Shown here in pieces: positions 8,528 through 17,365 of a stretch of DNA of 64,000 nucleotides. Each line of letters starts with the position of its first letter. The first letter of the stretch is position 1. Under the pieces are notes generated by a model that ran no database searches, was not told the origin of the DNA, and saw only the letters and a program-made list of their open reading frames with translations. Origin of the DNA: Onstottus_B arcticum (GTDB lineage: Bacteria > Acidobacteriota > Blastocatellia > UBA7656); NCBI GenBank assembly GCA_038040485.1, contig JBBPIE010000014.1, positions 62,001 through 126,000 on the forward strand, given 5' to 3'. A program made the position numbers and the translations under genes.

Positions 8528-10288
8528 ATGAAATCAGCAAGGGCAGTCTGCTTCCTTCTCCTGGCCGCTAGCCTGGCCGTTCCCTTCTCTCCCTCGCTCG
8601 CCAACAAGGACGACTCGATCTTTGAGCGCATCAGGCAAGAGCACGCGTTCGTCGAAAAGAACCTGCATCGACAGCAAGTGGGACCGGAATCGCTTGCACA
8701 AAGCTTGACCGTGAGCGCGCAGCCAATCGACGTGAAGCACTATCGGCTCCAGATCAGGCTCGTGCCCGAAGCGCCTTTGCTGGCCGGGACGGTCACGATC
8801 TCCGCTGAGACGACCGCGGAGGCGAACGCGATCAGCATCGACGCCGCGGAGAACCTGACCATCGACGCGGTTCGCTTCGACGGATCGCCGCGAGACTTCA
8901 AGAGAAAGAAGAGCAGGATCGATCTCAGCTTTGCGACGCCGCTTTCGGCGCGAACGTCCTTCACGATCGCAATTGACTATCACGGAGCGCCGGTTACGTC
9001 GAACATACTCGGCGGAGGGATGCTGGTCGCTCGTCATCCGGCGGGCGGTTTTCCTGTGATGGCAAACCTGAGCGAGCCTTACGCCGCGCCGACGTGGTGG
9101 CCGTGCATCGACGACCCGACGGACAAGGCTACAGCGGAGGTTGAAGCGACAGCGCCGGAAGGTTACCTGGTAGCCTCAAACGGTGTGCTGGATAGAACAC
9201 AGACAAACGCGGACCAGACCGCGACCTTCTTCTGGCGCGAGAGCTTCCCGATCGCGACCTACTTGATCTCGGTGGCTGCGACAAACTACTCGAAGTTCGA
9301 AGACACCTACACCGCGATGGACGGAGTGACTCACATGCCGCTGGTCTACTACGTCTATCCCGAGCATCTTGGTCTTGCCCAGCAGAAGTTTGCCGTCACG
9401 CGCCGCGCGCTCGAGATCTTCGCACCGTTGTACGGCGAGTATCCGTTTCTGACCGAGAAGTACGGAATGGCCGAGTTTCCGTGGGGCGGCGCGATGGAAC
9501 ACCAGACGATGACCAGCATGGGCTCGAACGTGATTGGTTCGGCTACCAACAACGGCGAGCTGATCATTGCTCACGAACTGGCGCATCACTGGTGGGGCGA
9601 TCTGGTGACGATGAAGACCTGGGATGACATCTGGCTGAATGAAGGTTTTGCGACTTATTCGGAGGTTCTGTTCTTTGAGCGCTACTCGAATATGGATCCC
9701 GGCGAGTTGATGAGCCGAAGCTATGACGACGGCAAAGTGTTTGGCGGTCTGGGGGGCACGGTTACCGCCGAGAACCTCGACAACCCGTTTGACGACCGGG
9801 GAGCGATTTACACGAAGGGCGCGTGGGTGCTTCATATGCTGCGGCACATTCTTGGCGACCAGGCGTTCTTCGACTCATTGAAAGACTACCGCCAGCGTCA
9901 CGCATTCGCGAATGCATCGACAGGCGACTTGCAGCAAGTCTTCGAGGACCATTACGGCTCGACGCTGGATTGGTTTTTTCAGCAATGGATCTACGCGACA
10001 GGGCGGCCGTCGTACAAAGTGTCAACGGACATCGAGCCCTCGAACACCTCGACCGGCTACGTCGTGACGGTGACGATCAAGCAGAAACAGTCTCAAGAGA
10101 TTCCCGGACGCTCGCAATCGGTTTACATCATGCCGCTGGATGTTACCGTTCATTTCGAGGATGGCAGCTCGTACACTGAATCGGTCCGGAACGACGCGCG
10201 CAAGCAGAAGTTCGGGATTTCGGTATCGAAGCGCCCGGTTGATGTGGTGATCGACGAAGGCAACTGGGTGCTGAAAAAGCTCAAGTGA
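8528..10288 (+). CDS. M1 family zinc aminopeptidase
   Basis: Removes N-terminal residues from peptides. Start ATG 8528 has GGAG 7-8 bases upstream and opens a signal peptide (MKSARAVCFLLLAASLAVPF). The substrate-recognition motif GGAMEHQ and the zinc site HELAHHWW with the downstream NEGFATY glutamate are all present, followed by a family-typical C-terminal domain. At 586 aa it is the shorter secreted M1 type without the long ERAP1-like C-terminal extension. It probably works in the periplasm with the tricorn-like and M14/S41 peptidases nearby to recover amino acids from peptides; that cooperation is inferred. Confidence 0.94.
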   Translation: MKSARAVCFLLLAASLAVPFSPSLANKDDSIFERIRQEHAFVEKNLHRQQVGPESLAQSLTVSAQPIDVKHYRLQIRLVPEAPLLAGTVTISAETTAEANAISIDAAENLTIDAVRFDGSPRDFKRKKSRIDLSFATPLSARTSFTIAIDYHGAPVTSNILGGGMLVARHPAGGFPVMANLSEPYAAPTWWPCIDDPTDKATAEVEATAPEGYLVASNGVLDRTQTNADQTATFFWRESFPIATYLISVAATNYSKFEDTYTAMDGVTHMPLVYYVYPEHLGLAQQKFAVTRRALEIFAPLYGEYPFLTEKYGMAEFPWGGAMEHQTMTSMGSNVIGSATNNGELIIAHELAHHWWGDLVTMKTWDDIWLNEGFATYSEVLFFERYSNMDPGELMSRSYDDGKVFGGLGGTVTAENLDNPFDDRGAIYTKGAWVLHMLRHILGDQAFFDSLKDYRQRHAFANASTGDLQQVFEDHYGSTLDWFFQQWIYATGRPSYKVSTDIEPSNTSTGYVVTVTIKQKQSQEIPGRSQSVYIMPLDVTVHFEDGSSYTESVRNDARKQKFGISVSKRPVDVVIDEGNWVLKKLK

Positions 10289-10319
10289 GGCTCCGCCCGC
10301 ACCGGCTCGATCGAGAAGC

Positions 10320-10622
10320 CTAGCGACTCCCTCGCTGGACAACCCTGACTGTTCCGCTCGGTGTAACTGCCGCGTCGACCCAGCTTCTGATCTCCGGTGG
10401 AATCTGCTTGTTGAAGCAGAAACGCCCCGAGAACCGCGTCACCAAGCCTTCATCCGCAAGCAGCTCGAGCGCTTCCCTGAGTTCCTTTCTCCCAACAAGC
10501 GGGAGGCCGTTCGCGATCTGGTCAACGCCCAGGACTCGATACGCGTGACTCAGCCCGTAGCCCAGCACTAACAGTTTGACGTATCCCGGCTCGATCCTTG
10601 TATCCGACAACCTGGCTACCAT
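10320..10622 (-). CDS. Hypothetical protein, 100 aa
   Basis: Not recognised. ATG at 10622 has GGTAG about 9 bases upstream. Codon use is GC-rich at third positions, as in its neighbours. The sequence is mainly helical, with a segment ELREALELLADEGLVTRFSGRF that resembles a winged-helix or DnaJ-like recognition element, but no family can be named. It runs against the M1 peptidase gene, ending 31 bases after it. There is no transmembrane segment or signal peptide. Confidence 0.55.
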   Translation of the reverse strand: MVARLSDTRIEPGYVKLLVLGYGLSHAYRVLGVDQIANGLPLVGRKELREALELLADEGLVTRFSGRFCFNKQIPPEIRSWVDAAVTPSGTVRVVQRGSR

Positions 10623-10875
10623 TTGAAGCTACCTGCTCTTTCTCGCTCAAAATGACGGCTCACCCCAGGTACACGCGGAACTTGAAGTTGCCCTTACCAT
10701 GATTGACGAGGTTCATGTCCGCTCTAATGCAAAGCAAAGGCGATTCGCAACAACTGTTTCACTGCAGGTGCGAGGCAATCGAACTTGAAAGCTCCCGCGG
10801 CGGGTTGCTAAGATGCTCAGTCGCTCGCTGCAACTCTGAGGCGACCGTGCGGTACCAGCAGGTCTGGGGGATTCA

Positions 10876-11190
10876 ATGCAGGAGTTCATCAAGGTGGCTA
10901 ACACAACCGACCTGCCGCCCGGGCAGGGGATGGTAGTCGAGATAAACGGCCGCCCGATCGCGCTGTTCAACGTGAACGGCGAGTTCTACGCGCTGGACAA
11001 CACCTGTATGCATCGCGGAGGGCCGCTGGGGGAAGGCTTCGTCGATCAAAGCAATCTTACCGTCCAGTGCCCGTGGCACGGATGGGTGTACAGTCTTGCT
11101 ACCGGCGTGTCGCCGATTAATGCGATGGCAAAGGTCGAGAAGTTCGATGTAAAGGTCGAGGGCGACGAAGTCAAAGTTGCTTTGGACTAG
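10876..11190 (+). CDS. Rieske [2Fe-2S] ferredoxin
   Basis: A 104-aa soluble Rieske protein. Both cluster motifs are present: CMHRGGPLGEG (Cys-x-His) and CPWHGW (Cys-x2-His). The gene belongs to the small ferredoxin type that feeds electrons to oxygenases or acts as a NirD-like domain. It lies 41 bases upstream of lpdA on the same strand, so it may be co-transcribed and might accept electrons from a flavoprotein, but no oxygenase is nearby. ATG 10876 is chosen because the sequence aligns from its first residue. Confidence 0.93.
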   Translation: MQEFIKVANTTDLPPGQGMVVEINGRPIALFNVNGEFYALDNTCMHRGGPLGEGFVDQSNLTVQCPWHGWVYSLATGVSPINAMAKVEKFDVKVEGDEVKVALD

Positions 11191-11231
11191 CCGCAGGCGA
11201 GCCGCATCGCGCTGAGGAGGGGTCAGCTCAA

Positions 11232-12638
11232 TTGAGTTCAAACGAGACGTTCGATGTAACGATCATAGGTTCGGGACCGGGCGGTTACGTGGCCGCGATT
11301 CGAGCCGCGCAATTGGGCTTGCGCACGGCAATCGTTGAAAGAGACAAAAACCTCGGCGGCACTTGCCTGCTTCGCGGGTGCATTCCCACCAAAGCGCTGC
11401 TCCACACCGCCGATGTTTTCGGCGAGCTCAAACACGCCAAGAGCATCGGCGTTCTCACAAGCGGGGTCACGCTGGATTTCGACCAGGCGCAGAAGAACAA
11501 GAACAAGATCGTCTTGAAGGGCGCGAAAGGCGTCGAGTTCCTGATGAAGAAGAACAAGATTCAAGTCTTCAAGGGAACCGCTCACATCGATGGACCGAGC
11601 CGCATCACCGTAACGAGCGCGGACGGCGGCGCTCAGAGCGTTCAGACTAAGAACATTATCATCGCGACCGGCTCGGTGCCGCGCTCGCTGCCGAACCTTC
11701 CGATCGACGGAAAGCACATAATCACAAGCGACGAGATTCTGGAGCTTGCAGAAATTCCAAAGTCGCTGATCGTGCTCGGCGCGGGAGCCGTTGGCGTCGA
11801 GTTCGCTTCGATGTTCGCGCGCTTCGGCTCGGAAACGACGATCATCGAGTTGCTGCCGCGATTGCTCCCGATTGAGGATGAAGACATCAGCGCCGAGCTA
11901 GCGAAGTCTTTCAAGAAGCAAGGCATCAAGGTGTTCACAAGCGCTCAGTTTCAGTCTGCAGTGATCGCGGACGGCCTGGTCAAAGTCACTGCGAAGGCTG
12001 GAGAAGAAACGCACGAGTTCACGGCGGAGAAGTTTCTTGTCGCGGTGGGTCGCGGAGCTTACACGAACGGTTTAGGGCTGGAGAACACGCGCGTGGAACT
12101 CGAGCGCGGCTACATCAAGGTCGACGATCATATGCGGACTGCCGAGCCTAACGTATACGCGATAGGCGATGTGATTCCGACGCCGTGGCTTGCGCACGTG
12201 GCGAGCGCCGAAGGCATCCTCGCCGTCGAGACGATTGCCGGCAAGAACCCGCGGCCGATCAACTACGATCGCGTACCAGGCTGCACCTACTGCCAGCCTG
12301 AAGTCGCCAGCATCGGACTGACCGAAGCCAAAGCTCGCGAGCGCGGTTACGACGTACAAGTCGGGAAGTTCTCGCTGCCCGTTCTTGCGAAGGCGCAGAT
12401 TGTCGGCGCGACCGAAGGGATGGTCAAGATCGTGAGCGACAAGAAGTATGACGAGGTGCTCGGCGTTCACATCATCGGTCCAAGCGCGACCGAGCTGATC
12501 GTAGAGGGCGGAGCTGCGCTTCAGATGGAAGCTACAGTCGCCGAGATGATCAACATGATTCACGCGCATCCGACGGTGTCAGAAGGCATACACGAAGCTT
12601 TTGAAGACGCGCACGGAATGGTGATACACGGGGCTTGA
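11232..12638 (+). CDS. lpdA: Dihydrolipoyl dehydrogenase (E3)
   Basis: Reoxidises dihydrolipoamide on E2 and reduces NAD+. The start is TTG 11232 with GAGGAGG about 10 bases upstream. FAD-binding GSGPGGYVAAIRAAQLG opens the protein; the redox disulfide is in GGTCLLRGCIPTKALL; the NAD Rossmann motif is VLGAGAVGVEFASMF; the C-terminal interface holds the His-Glu pair in HAHPTVSEG. Length 468 aa is standard. It heads a 2-oxoacid dehydrogenase operon followed by E1 alpha, E1 beta and E2. Confidence 0.96.
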   Translation: MSSNETFDVTIIGSGPGGYVAAIRAAQLGLRTAIVERDKNLGGTCLLRGCIPTKALLHTADVFGELKHAKSIGVLTSGVTLDFDQAQKNKNKIVLKGAKGVEFLMKKNKIQVFKGTAHIDGPSRITVTSADGGAQSVQTKNIIIATGSVPRSLPNLPIDGKHIITSDEILELAEIPKSLIVLGAGAVGVEFASMFARFGSETTIIELLPRLLPIEDEDISAELAKSFKKQGIKVFTSAQFQSAVIADGLVKVTAKAGEETHEFTAEKFLVAVGRGAYTNGLGLENTRVELERGYIKVDDHMRTAEPNVYAIGDVIPTPWLAHVASAEGILAVETIAGKNPRPINYDRVPGCTYCQPEVASIGLTEAKARERGYDVQVGKFSLPVLAKAQIVGATEGMVKIVSDKKYDEVLGVHIIGPSATELIVEGGAALQMEATVAEMINMIHAHPTVSEGIHEAFEDAHGMVIHGA

Positions 12639-12640
12639 TC

Positions 12641-12720
12641 GTCCCTCGTCATTTGTCATTCGTCCCTGTTCTGAACTTTCACAACGAGGGACCAATGACA
12701 AAGGACCAATGACTAATGAC
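12641..12720. repeat. Heptamer-repeat hairpin (unit GTCATTT / GTCCCTC)
   Basis: Left arm 12641-12668 reads GTCCCTC, GTCATTT, GTCATTC, GTCCCTG. The right arm 12683-12720 is the reverse complement of similar units (GTCATTA, GTCATTG, GTCCTTT, GTCATTG, GTCCCTC). It fills the lpdA-E1 alpha gap, and its last unit contains the E1 alpha start codon, so a folded transcript would hide that start. Confidence 0.85.
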
Positions 12721-13690
12721 TGAGTTAACCAAGACCCAGCAACTCGACCTGCTTTACTTCATGCGGCTGACTCGGGCGCTGGAAGACCGGCTCGACAATC
12801 TCTACAAGCAAGGCAAAATCGTCGGCGGTTTGTTCCGAAGTCTCGGGCAGGAGGGCACCGCTGTTGGCTCGGCTTATGCGCTGGACAAGAGTCAGGGCGA
12901 CATACTCTCTCCGCTGACTCGGGACCTGGGAGCGATGCTTGTGATGGGAGCTTTGCCGCGCGAGGTGTTCGCGAGTTACCTGTGGCGCGCGAGTTCGCTT
13001 TCAAAGGGTCGCGATCAGAACATTCACATCACCGATCTCGAGCGGGGCTTTATCGGAACGATAAGCCCGCTGGGCACTCTTGTCGCAGTGATGAACGGCG
13101 TGCTGGTTGCAACGCGAATGCAGAAGAAGAAAACCGTTGGGATGGTCTACATCGGGGACGGCGCAACAAGCACCGGCGCGTTTCATGAAGCCGCGAACTT
13201 CGCAGCAGTGCAGAACTTGCCGCTTGTGATAATTGGCGAGAACAACGGCTACGCGTACACAACGCCGACCACCAAGCAGATGAGAATCCTGAACCTTGCC
13301 GACCGCGCGAAGGCTTACGGGATGCCGAGCGAGATCGTCGACGGCAACGACGTGCTTGCGGTCTACGGCTCGGCCAGGCGAGCGGTCGATCGCGCAAGAG
13401 ACGGCGGCGGCCCGAGCTTTATCGAGTGCAAGACGTTTCGAATGCGAGGCCACGCGGCGCACGACAATCAGTCTTACGTTGCAAAGGAAACGCTCGAGCA
13501 ATGGCGCAAGCGGGACCCGATCGCGCATTTCGAAAAGGAACTCAGAGACAAGAAGATCGCCAGCGCTAATGACATCGATCAGGTTACGCAAAGAGTTGAT
13601 TCGGTGCTCGAAGAAGACCTCGGGTGGGCCGAGGGTCAGCCGGCGCCCGCTCCCGAAGACGCGCTCGGCGGAGTTTACGCTGAAGGATGA
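12716..13690 (+). CDS. 2-oxoacid dehydrogenase E1 component, alpha subunit
   Basis: The thiamine-diphosphate-binding half of an alpha2-beta2 E1. The ThDP motif runs from IGDGATSTGAFHEAANFAAV to IIGENNGYAY, and the phosphorylation-loop region carries MRGHAAHDNQSYV. Length 324 aa is normal. The ATG at 12716 gives MTELTKTQQLDLLYFM; it has no clear ribosome-binding site and lies in the last unit of a heptamer hairpin. Sequence alone does not decide between pyruvate and branched-chain 2-oxoacids: split E1 subunits are used by both. Confidence 0.92.
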   Translation: MTELTKTQQLDLLYFMRLTRALEDRLDNLYKQGKIVGGLFRSLGQEGTAVGSAYALDKSQGDILSPLTRDLGAMLVMGALPREVFASYLWRASSLSKGRDQNIHITDLERGFIGTISPLGTLVAVMNGVLVATRMQKKKTVGMVYIGDGATSTGAFHEAANFAAVQNLPLVIIGENNGYAYTTPTTKQMRILNLADRAKAYGMPSEIVDGNDVLAVYGSARRAVDRARDGGGPSFIECKTFRMRGHAAHDNQSYVAKETLEQWRKRDPIAHFEKELRDKKIASANDIDQVTQRVDSVLEEDLGWAEGQPAPAPEDALGGVYAEG

Positions 13691-13698
13691 GAGGAACA

Positions 13699-13788
13699 GT
13701 GATGCGTGAATCGTGATGCGTGACTGGACAGCGGTGGCTCTCGTACGATCACGAATCACGAATCACGGATCACGGATTACTAATCACT
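13699..13788. repeat. Heptamer-repeat hairpin (unit GTGATGC / TCACGAA)
   Basis: Left arm from 13699: GTGATGC, GTGAATC, GTGATGC, GTGACTG. Right arm to 13788: TCACGAA twice, TCACGGA twice, then degenerate units. It fills the whole E1 alpha-E1 beta gap, ending one base before the E1 beta start codon. It uses the same heptamer as 63716-63847. Confidence 0.87.
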
Positions 13789-13789
13789 T

Positions 13790-14770
13790 ATGCCGCAATT
13801 AACACTGCTCGAAGCAATCAGACAGGGGCTCTGGGAAGAGATGGAGCGCGATCCGCGCGTGTTCATCCTCGGCGAAGACGTCGGCGCTTATGGCGGCGCG
13901 TTCAAGATGACCGAGGGCTTCATCGGGCGCTTTGGCGAAGAACGCGTCATCGACACTCCCATCTCCGAGAGCGCGATCGTCGGAGCGGCTTGCGGCGCGG
14001 CGATGATGGGAATGCGCCCGGTCGCCGAAATGCAGTTCATCGACTTTATCTCCTGCTGCTTCGACATACTGACCAACTATGCCGCGAAGAGCCGCTATCG
14101 CCAGGGGATCGGGATACCGATGGTCGTGCGCGGACCGTGCGGCGGAGGCGTCCACGGCGGACCGTTTCACTCGCAGAACGTCGAGTCCTTTTTCCTGAAC
14201 ACTCCCGGCTTGAAGATGGTCGAGCCTTCCACGCCTTACGACGCGAAGGGCTTGATCAAGGCTGCGATCCGTGACGAGGACCCGGTGTTGTTCTTCGAGC
14301 ACAAGCTTCTCTATCGCAATCCAAAGATCAAACAGGAAGTGCCCGAGGACGACTACATCGTGCCGATCGGCAAAGCCGCAGTTCGGCGCGAAGGACGCGA
14401 CTTGTCGATTATCACGTATGGAGCGATGGTCTACACCGCGCTGGACGCCGCGGAGAAGCTGCTTCAGGAAGGCATAGATGTCGAAGTGATCGACTTGAGG
14501 ACCTTGATGCCGCTTGACCGCGAAGCAATCGCCGAGTCGGTGAAGAAGACCAGCAAGGTGATCATTCTTCATGAAGCGACACGCACCGGAGGGATGGCGG
14601 GCGAGTTGACGGCGATCATCAACGAAGACGTGTTCGAATATCTGGACGCTCCGATAACGCGCGTGACGTCTATTGACACGCCGGTGCCGTACGCGCCGCC
14701 GCTCGAAGAATTCTTTTTACCGCAGGTGGACGACGTGGTCACGGCCGCGCGCAAGCTGGCAGCATATTGA
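13790..14770 (+). CDS. 2-oxoacid dehydrogenase E1 component, beta subunit
   Basis: Completes the E1 heterotetramer that decarboxylates the 2-oxoacid and acylates E2. The transketolase-like pyrimidine-binding domain shows FILGEDVGAYGGAFKMTEG, ERVIDTPISESAIVGAACG and a conserved GPCGGGVHGGPFHSQ loop; the C-terminal domain has the transketolase_C pattern VIDLRTLMPLDREAI and ILHEATRTGG. Length 326 aa is standard. The preceding gap is filled by a heptamer hairpin and no Shine-Dalgarno sequence is visible, so translation may depend on coupling or on unfolding of the hairpin. Confidence 0.94.
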   Translation: MPQLTLLEAIRQGLWEEMERDPRVFILGEDVGAYGGAFKMTEGFIGRFGEERVIDTPISESAIVGAACGAAMMGMRPVAEMQFIDFISCCFDILTNYAAKSRYRQGIGIPMVVRGPCGGGVHGGPFHSQNVESFFLNTPGLKMVEPSTPYDAKGLIKAAIRDEDPVLFFEHKLLYRNPKIKQEVPEDDYIVPIGKAAVRREGRDLSIITYGAMVYTALDAAEKLLQEGIDVEVIDLRTLMPLDREAIAESVKKTSKVIILHEATRTGGMAGELTAIINEDVFEYLDAPITRVTSIDTPVPYAPPLEEFFLPQVDDVVTAARKLAAY

Positions 14771-14834
14771 ATTGCGGATTGCAGATTGTGGATTGCGGAT
14801 TTCAATCCGCATTCCGCAATCCACAATCCGCAAT
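14771..14834. repeat. Heptamer-repeat hairpin (unit GGATTGC)
   Basis: Left arm 14771-14802 is built from GGATTGC-type heptamers (ATTGCGGATTGCAGATTGTG). The right arm 14804-14834 is its near-complete reverse complement, leaving a 1-base spacer and so an almost perfect long stem. It begins immediately after the E1 beta stop codon. The ribosome-binding site AGGAGGG of E2 lies just outside it. Confidence 0.9.
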
Positions 14835-14844
14835 CAGGAGGGTT

Positions 14845-16347
14845 ATGAGCGAAGAAGTGAAGATGCCTCAGATGGGCGAGTCGATCGCCGAGGGCACGAT
14901 AGTCAAATGGCTGAAGAAAGTCGGCGACTCGGTGAAACGGGACGAGCCGCTCTTCGAGATCTCAACCGACAAAGTTGACGCCGAGATACCCGCGCCTGCC
15001 TCGGGTGTGCTGACCGAGATCAAAGCCAAAGAAGGCGAGACCGTTGCCGTCAATTCCGTAGTCGCGGTGATTAACGGCGAAGGCGCCAAGCCCGCGGCTG
15101 CAGAACCGGCTGCGGAAGCCGCTTCTGAGACACCACCCGCCCCGGCCGTGACCGAGGAACCGAAGGAAGCTGCTCCCGCCGCGCCAGTTGCAAAAGAGCA
15201 ACCCAAGGAAGCCGCGCCTCAACCGCCCGCAGCCGAGAAGTCTGCCGCGCCAGCCGCACAAGACCAATCGAAGCAAGCCGCGCCTCAACCGCCAGCAGCC
15301 GAAAAGCCTGCCGCGCAGGAGCCCGATGCGCCAACGGCCGATCCTCAACCACCCGCTGAAGCCGGTTCAGTTGAGGAGCTCCGGCAAACACGGTCTTCAC
15401 CGCTGGTGCGAAAGATCGCCGAAGAACACGACGTAGACATCTCGAATATCAAGGGCACCGGCATAAGCGGCCGGGTCACCAAGAACGATATCCTGAGCTT
15501 CATCGAGAACCGGGGCTCCGCGCCAAAAGCCGCTCCGGCCTCCGCCGAAGCGCAGCCCGATGCCGCCGCGCCTGCGGCTCCGGCCCGCGCGCCGCAACCG
15601 CTTCGGGTGCCCGCTGCCGCCGAAGGCGAGGTCGGCCCGCCGCCTTTTGCGGAAGGCGACCGCTACGAAATCGAACCGATGTCGCTGATGCGTCGCAAGA
15701 TCGCCGAGCGAATGGTCGAGAGCCGTCGCATATCGGCCCACGTGACCTCGTTCATGGAAGTCGACTTCACCGCTACCGCCAAAGTTCGCGATGAACTCAA
15801 GGGCGAATACCTGAAGCGCGACGGCGTAAAGCTGACCTTCCTGCCGTTCATCATCAAGGCGGTCATCGAGGGCATCAAGAAGTGGCCGATCATCAACGCA
15901 TCGGTTTGGGGCGATCAAGTCGTCTACAAGAAAGACATCAACATCGGCGTGGCAGTCGCGCTCGATTGGGGATTGATAGTTCCAGTCGTTCGCGAGGCCG
16001 ACGAGAAATCGCTGTTAGGCATTGCTCGAGCGGTCAACGATCTTGGCGAGCGCGCGAGATCTAAGCATCTCAGACCGGACGAGGTGCAGGGCGGGACTTT
16101 CACGATCACGAATCCCGGCGTGTTTGGTGGACTGACCGGAACACCGATAATCAATCAGCCGCAAGTCGCGATCCTCGGAGTCGGCGTCATAAAGAAACGT
16201 CCGGTCGTAATAGACGACGCGATCGCGATTCGACAGATTGGGATCCTGGGGCTGAGCTTTGACCATCGAGTCATCGACGGCGCCGTTGCGGATCAGTTCC
16301 TCGCTGCGGTGCGCGACGTGATCGAAGCCGCGGAATATACGTCTTAG
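14845..16347 (+). CDS. 2-oxoacid dehydrogenase E2 component, dihydrolipoamide acyltransferase
   Basis: The core acyltransferase. ATG 14845 follows AGGAGGG and begins MSEEVKMPQMGESIAEG. Domains in order: one lipoyl domain (1-80; lipoylated Lys in EISTDKVDAEIPAP, about residue 43), a long Ala/Pro/Glu-rich mobile linker (80-185), a peripheral subunit-binding domain (SSPLVRKIAEEHDVDISNIK, about 185-225), a second Ala/Pro linker, then the catalytic domain ending with FDHRVIDGA, which holds the catalytic His and Asp. The 500-aa length is usual for one lipoyl domain. The upstream in-frame extension to 14767 only translates the heptamer repeat and is rejected. Confidence 0.94.
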   Translation: MSEEVKMPQMGESIAEGTIVKWLKKVGDSVKRDEPLFEISTDKVDAEIPAPASGVLTEIKAKEGETVAVNSVVAVINGEGAKPAAAEPAAEAASETPPAPAVTEEPKEAAPAAPVAKEQPKEAAPQPPAAEKSAAPAAQDQSKQAAPQPPAAEKPAAQEPDAPTADPQPPAEAGSVEELRQTRSSPLVRKIAEEHDVDISNIKGTGISGRVTKNDILSFIENRGSAPKAAPASAEAQPDAAAPAAPARAPQPLRVPAAAEGEVGPPPFAEGDRYEIEPMSLMRRKIAERMVESRRISAHVTSFMEVDFTATAKVRDELKGEYLKRDGVKLTFLPFIIKAVIEGIKKWPIINASVWGDQVVYKKDINIGVAVALDWGLIVPVVREADEKSLLGIARAVNDLGERARSKHLRPDEVQGGTFTITNPGVFGGLTGTPIINQPQVAILGVGVIKKRPVVIDDAIAIRQIGILGLSFDHRVIDGAVADQFLAAVRDVIEAAEYTS

Positions 16348-16372
16348 TTGCGGTTGAGATCGGAGAAGCAAG

Positions 16373-16609
16373 ATGAGCGCGATCACGATCAACATTCCTG
16401 AGTCGCTGCACGCCATGCTCAAGGAAGTCGCGGAACGGGACAACAGCACGCCTGAACAGCTAGCCGTTCTCGCAATTGCCGAGAAGATATCCTGTATCTT
16501 GACGGTGGAGTATCTGGACGAGCGAGCGCGACGCGCGAAACCTGACCGCTTTGACTTCCTGCTCTCCAAGATACGGGATGTCGAACCCGAGGACCAGGAT
16601 CGACTTTAG
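16373..16609 (+). CDS. Antitoxin-like small protein, ribbon-helix-helix type N-terminus
   Basis: A 78-aa protein starting MSAITINIPESLHAMLKEVA, a strand followed by a helix as in CopG/Arc-type antitoxins, and a helix rich in Ala/Ile/Glu after it. No toxin gene follows: the next gene is lipB, 14 bases downstream. It may be an orphan antitoxin or a regulator inserted into the 2-oxoacid dehydrogenase/lipB operon. Family assignment is an inference from the pattern. Confidence 0.7.
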   Translation: MSAITINIPESLHAMLKEVAERDNSTPEQLAVLAIAEKISCILTVEYLDERARRAKPDRFDFLLSKIRDVEPEDQDRL

Positions 16610-16623
16610 TTTAGTGGGTCGCA

Positions 16624-17352
16624 TTGCAATCAACACTTGGCGGGACAATTCATTCCGCATCAACTACCGGAATCAACCGAGTCTGCGAAGCGAGCTTTCG
16701 TGGACTGGTTAGCTATTCAGATGGGCTCGCGCTGCAGGAGCAGGCTGTCGAGAGGCTTCGCTCAGATGAAGCGCCGGAGCAGCTTCTTCTTCTTGAACAT
16801 CCCCACGTTTTCACGCTCGGACGCGGTGCCGATAGCGCTCACATCCTTGCCGGGAAAGAACAACTTCAATCCCGCTCAATCGAAGTCCACGAAACAGGTC
16901 GCGGCGGTGACGTCACATATCACGGGCCGGGTCAGCTTGTCGCTTATCCGATCATCAGCCTGAAACCGGATCGTTGCGACGTGCATCGCTACGTGCGCGA
17001 CATCGAAGAAGTGCTGATCAGAACGATCGCGGACTTCGGAGTCACCGGCACGCGCATAGCCGGGCTTACAGGTGTGTGGGTCGGCAACGAGAAACTCGCG
17101 GCGATCGGAGTGAGGATCGCTCGATGGATCACGAGTCACGGCTTCGCGCTGAACGTCAGCACTGATTTGAACTACTTTCAGATGATCGTGCCGTGCGGGA
17201 TTTCGGATAGGGGTGTCACTTCCCTTTCCAAGCTGGTTGGTCGTAGTATTGACATTCAGAAAGTTGCTCAATGTGCTGCGTCTCATTTCGGTGAAGTGTT
17301 CAGCCGGGAGATGAGCGTCGGGCGAAAGACTCTTGAGAAGGATTCGAAGTGA
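16624..17352 (+). CDS. lipB: Octanoyl-[acyl carrier protein]:protein N-octanoyltransferase
   Basis: Transfers octanoyl from ACP to the lipoyl-domain lysine, the first step of lipoylation. Diagnostic motifs: HPHVFTLGRGAD, TGRGGDVTYHGPGQLVAYP, the catalytic Lys in GNEKLAAIGV and the catalytic Cys in VPCGI, together with HGFALNVSTDL. Length 242 aa. The annotated start is TTG 16624; no better start lies before the conserved region. Its position behind E2 makes sense because E2 needs lipoylation. lipA is not in the window. Confidence 0.94.
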   Translation: MQSTLGGTIHSASTTGINRVCEASFRGLVSYSDGLALQEQAVERLRSDEAPEQLLLLEHPHVFTLGRGADSAHILAGKEQLQSRSIEVHETGRGGDVTYHGPGQLVAYPIISLKPDRCDVHRYVRDIEEVLIRTIADFGVTGTRIAGLTGVWVGNEKLAAIGVRIARWITSHGFALNVSTDLNYFQMIVPCGISDRGVTSLSKLVGRSIDIQKVAQCAASHFGEVFSREMSVGRKTLEKDSK

Positions 17353-17365
17353 ATGAGGTGAGACT

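Noticed and set aside
14767..14844. N-terminal extension of the E2 gene
   Set aside because: Encoded by the GGATTGC hairpin; the real start at 14845 has a ribosome site and begins the lipoyl domain.
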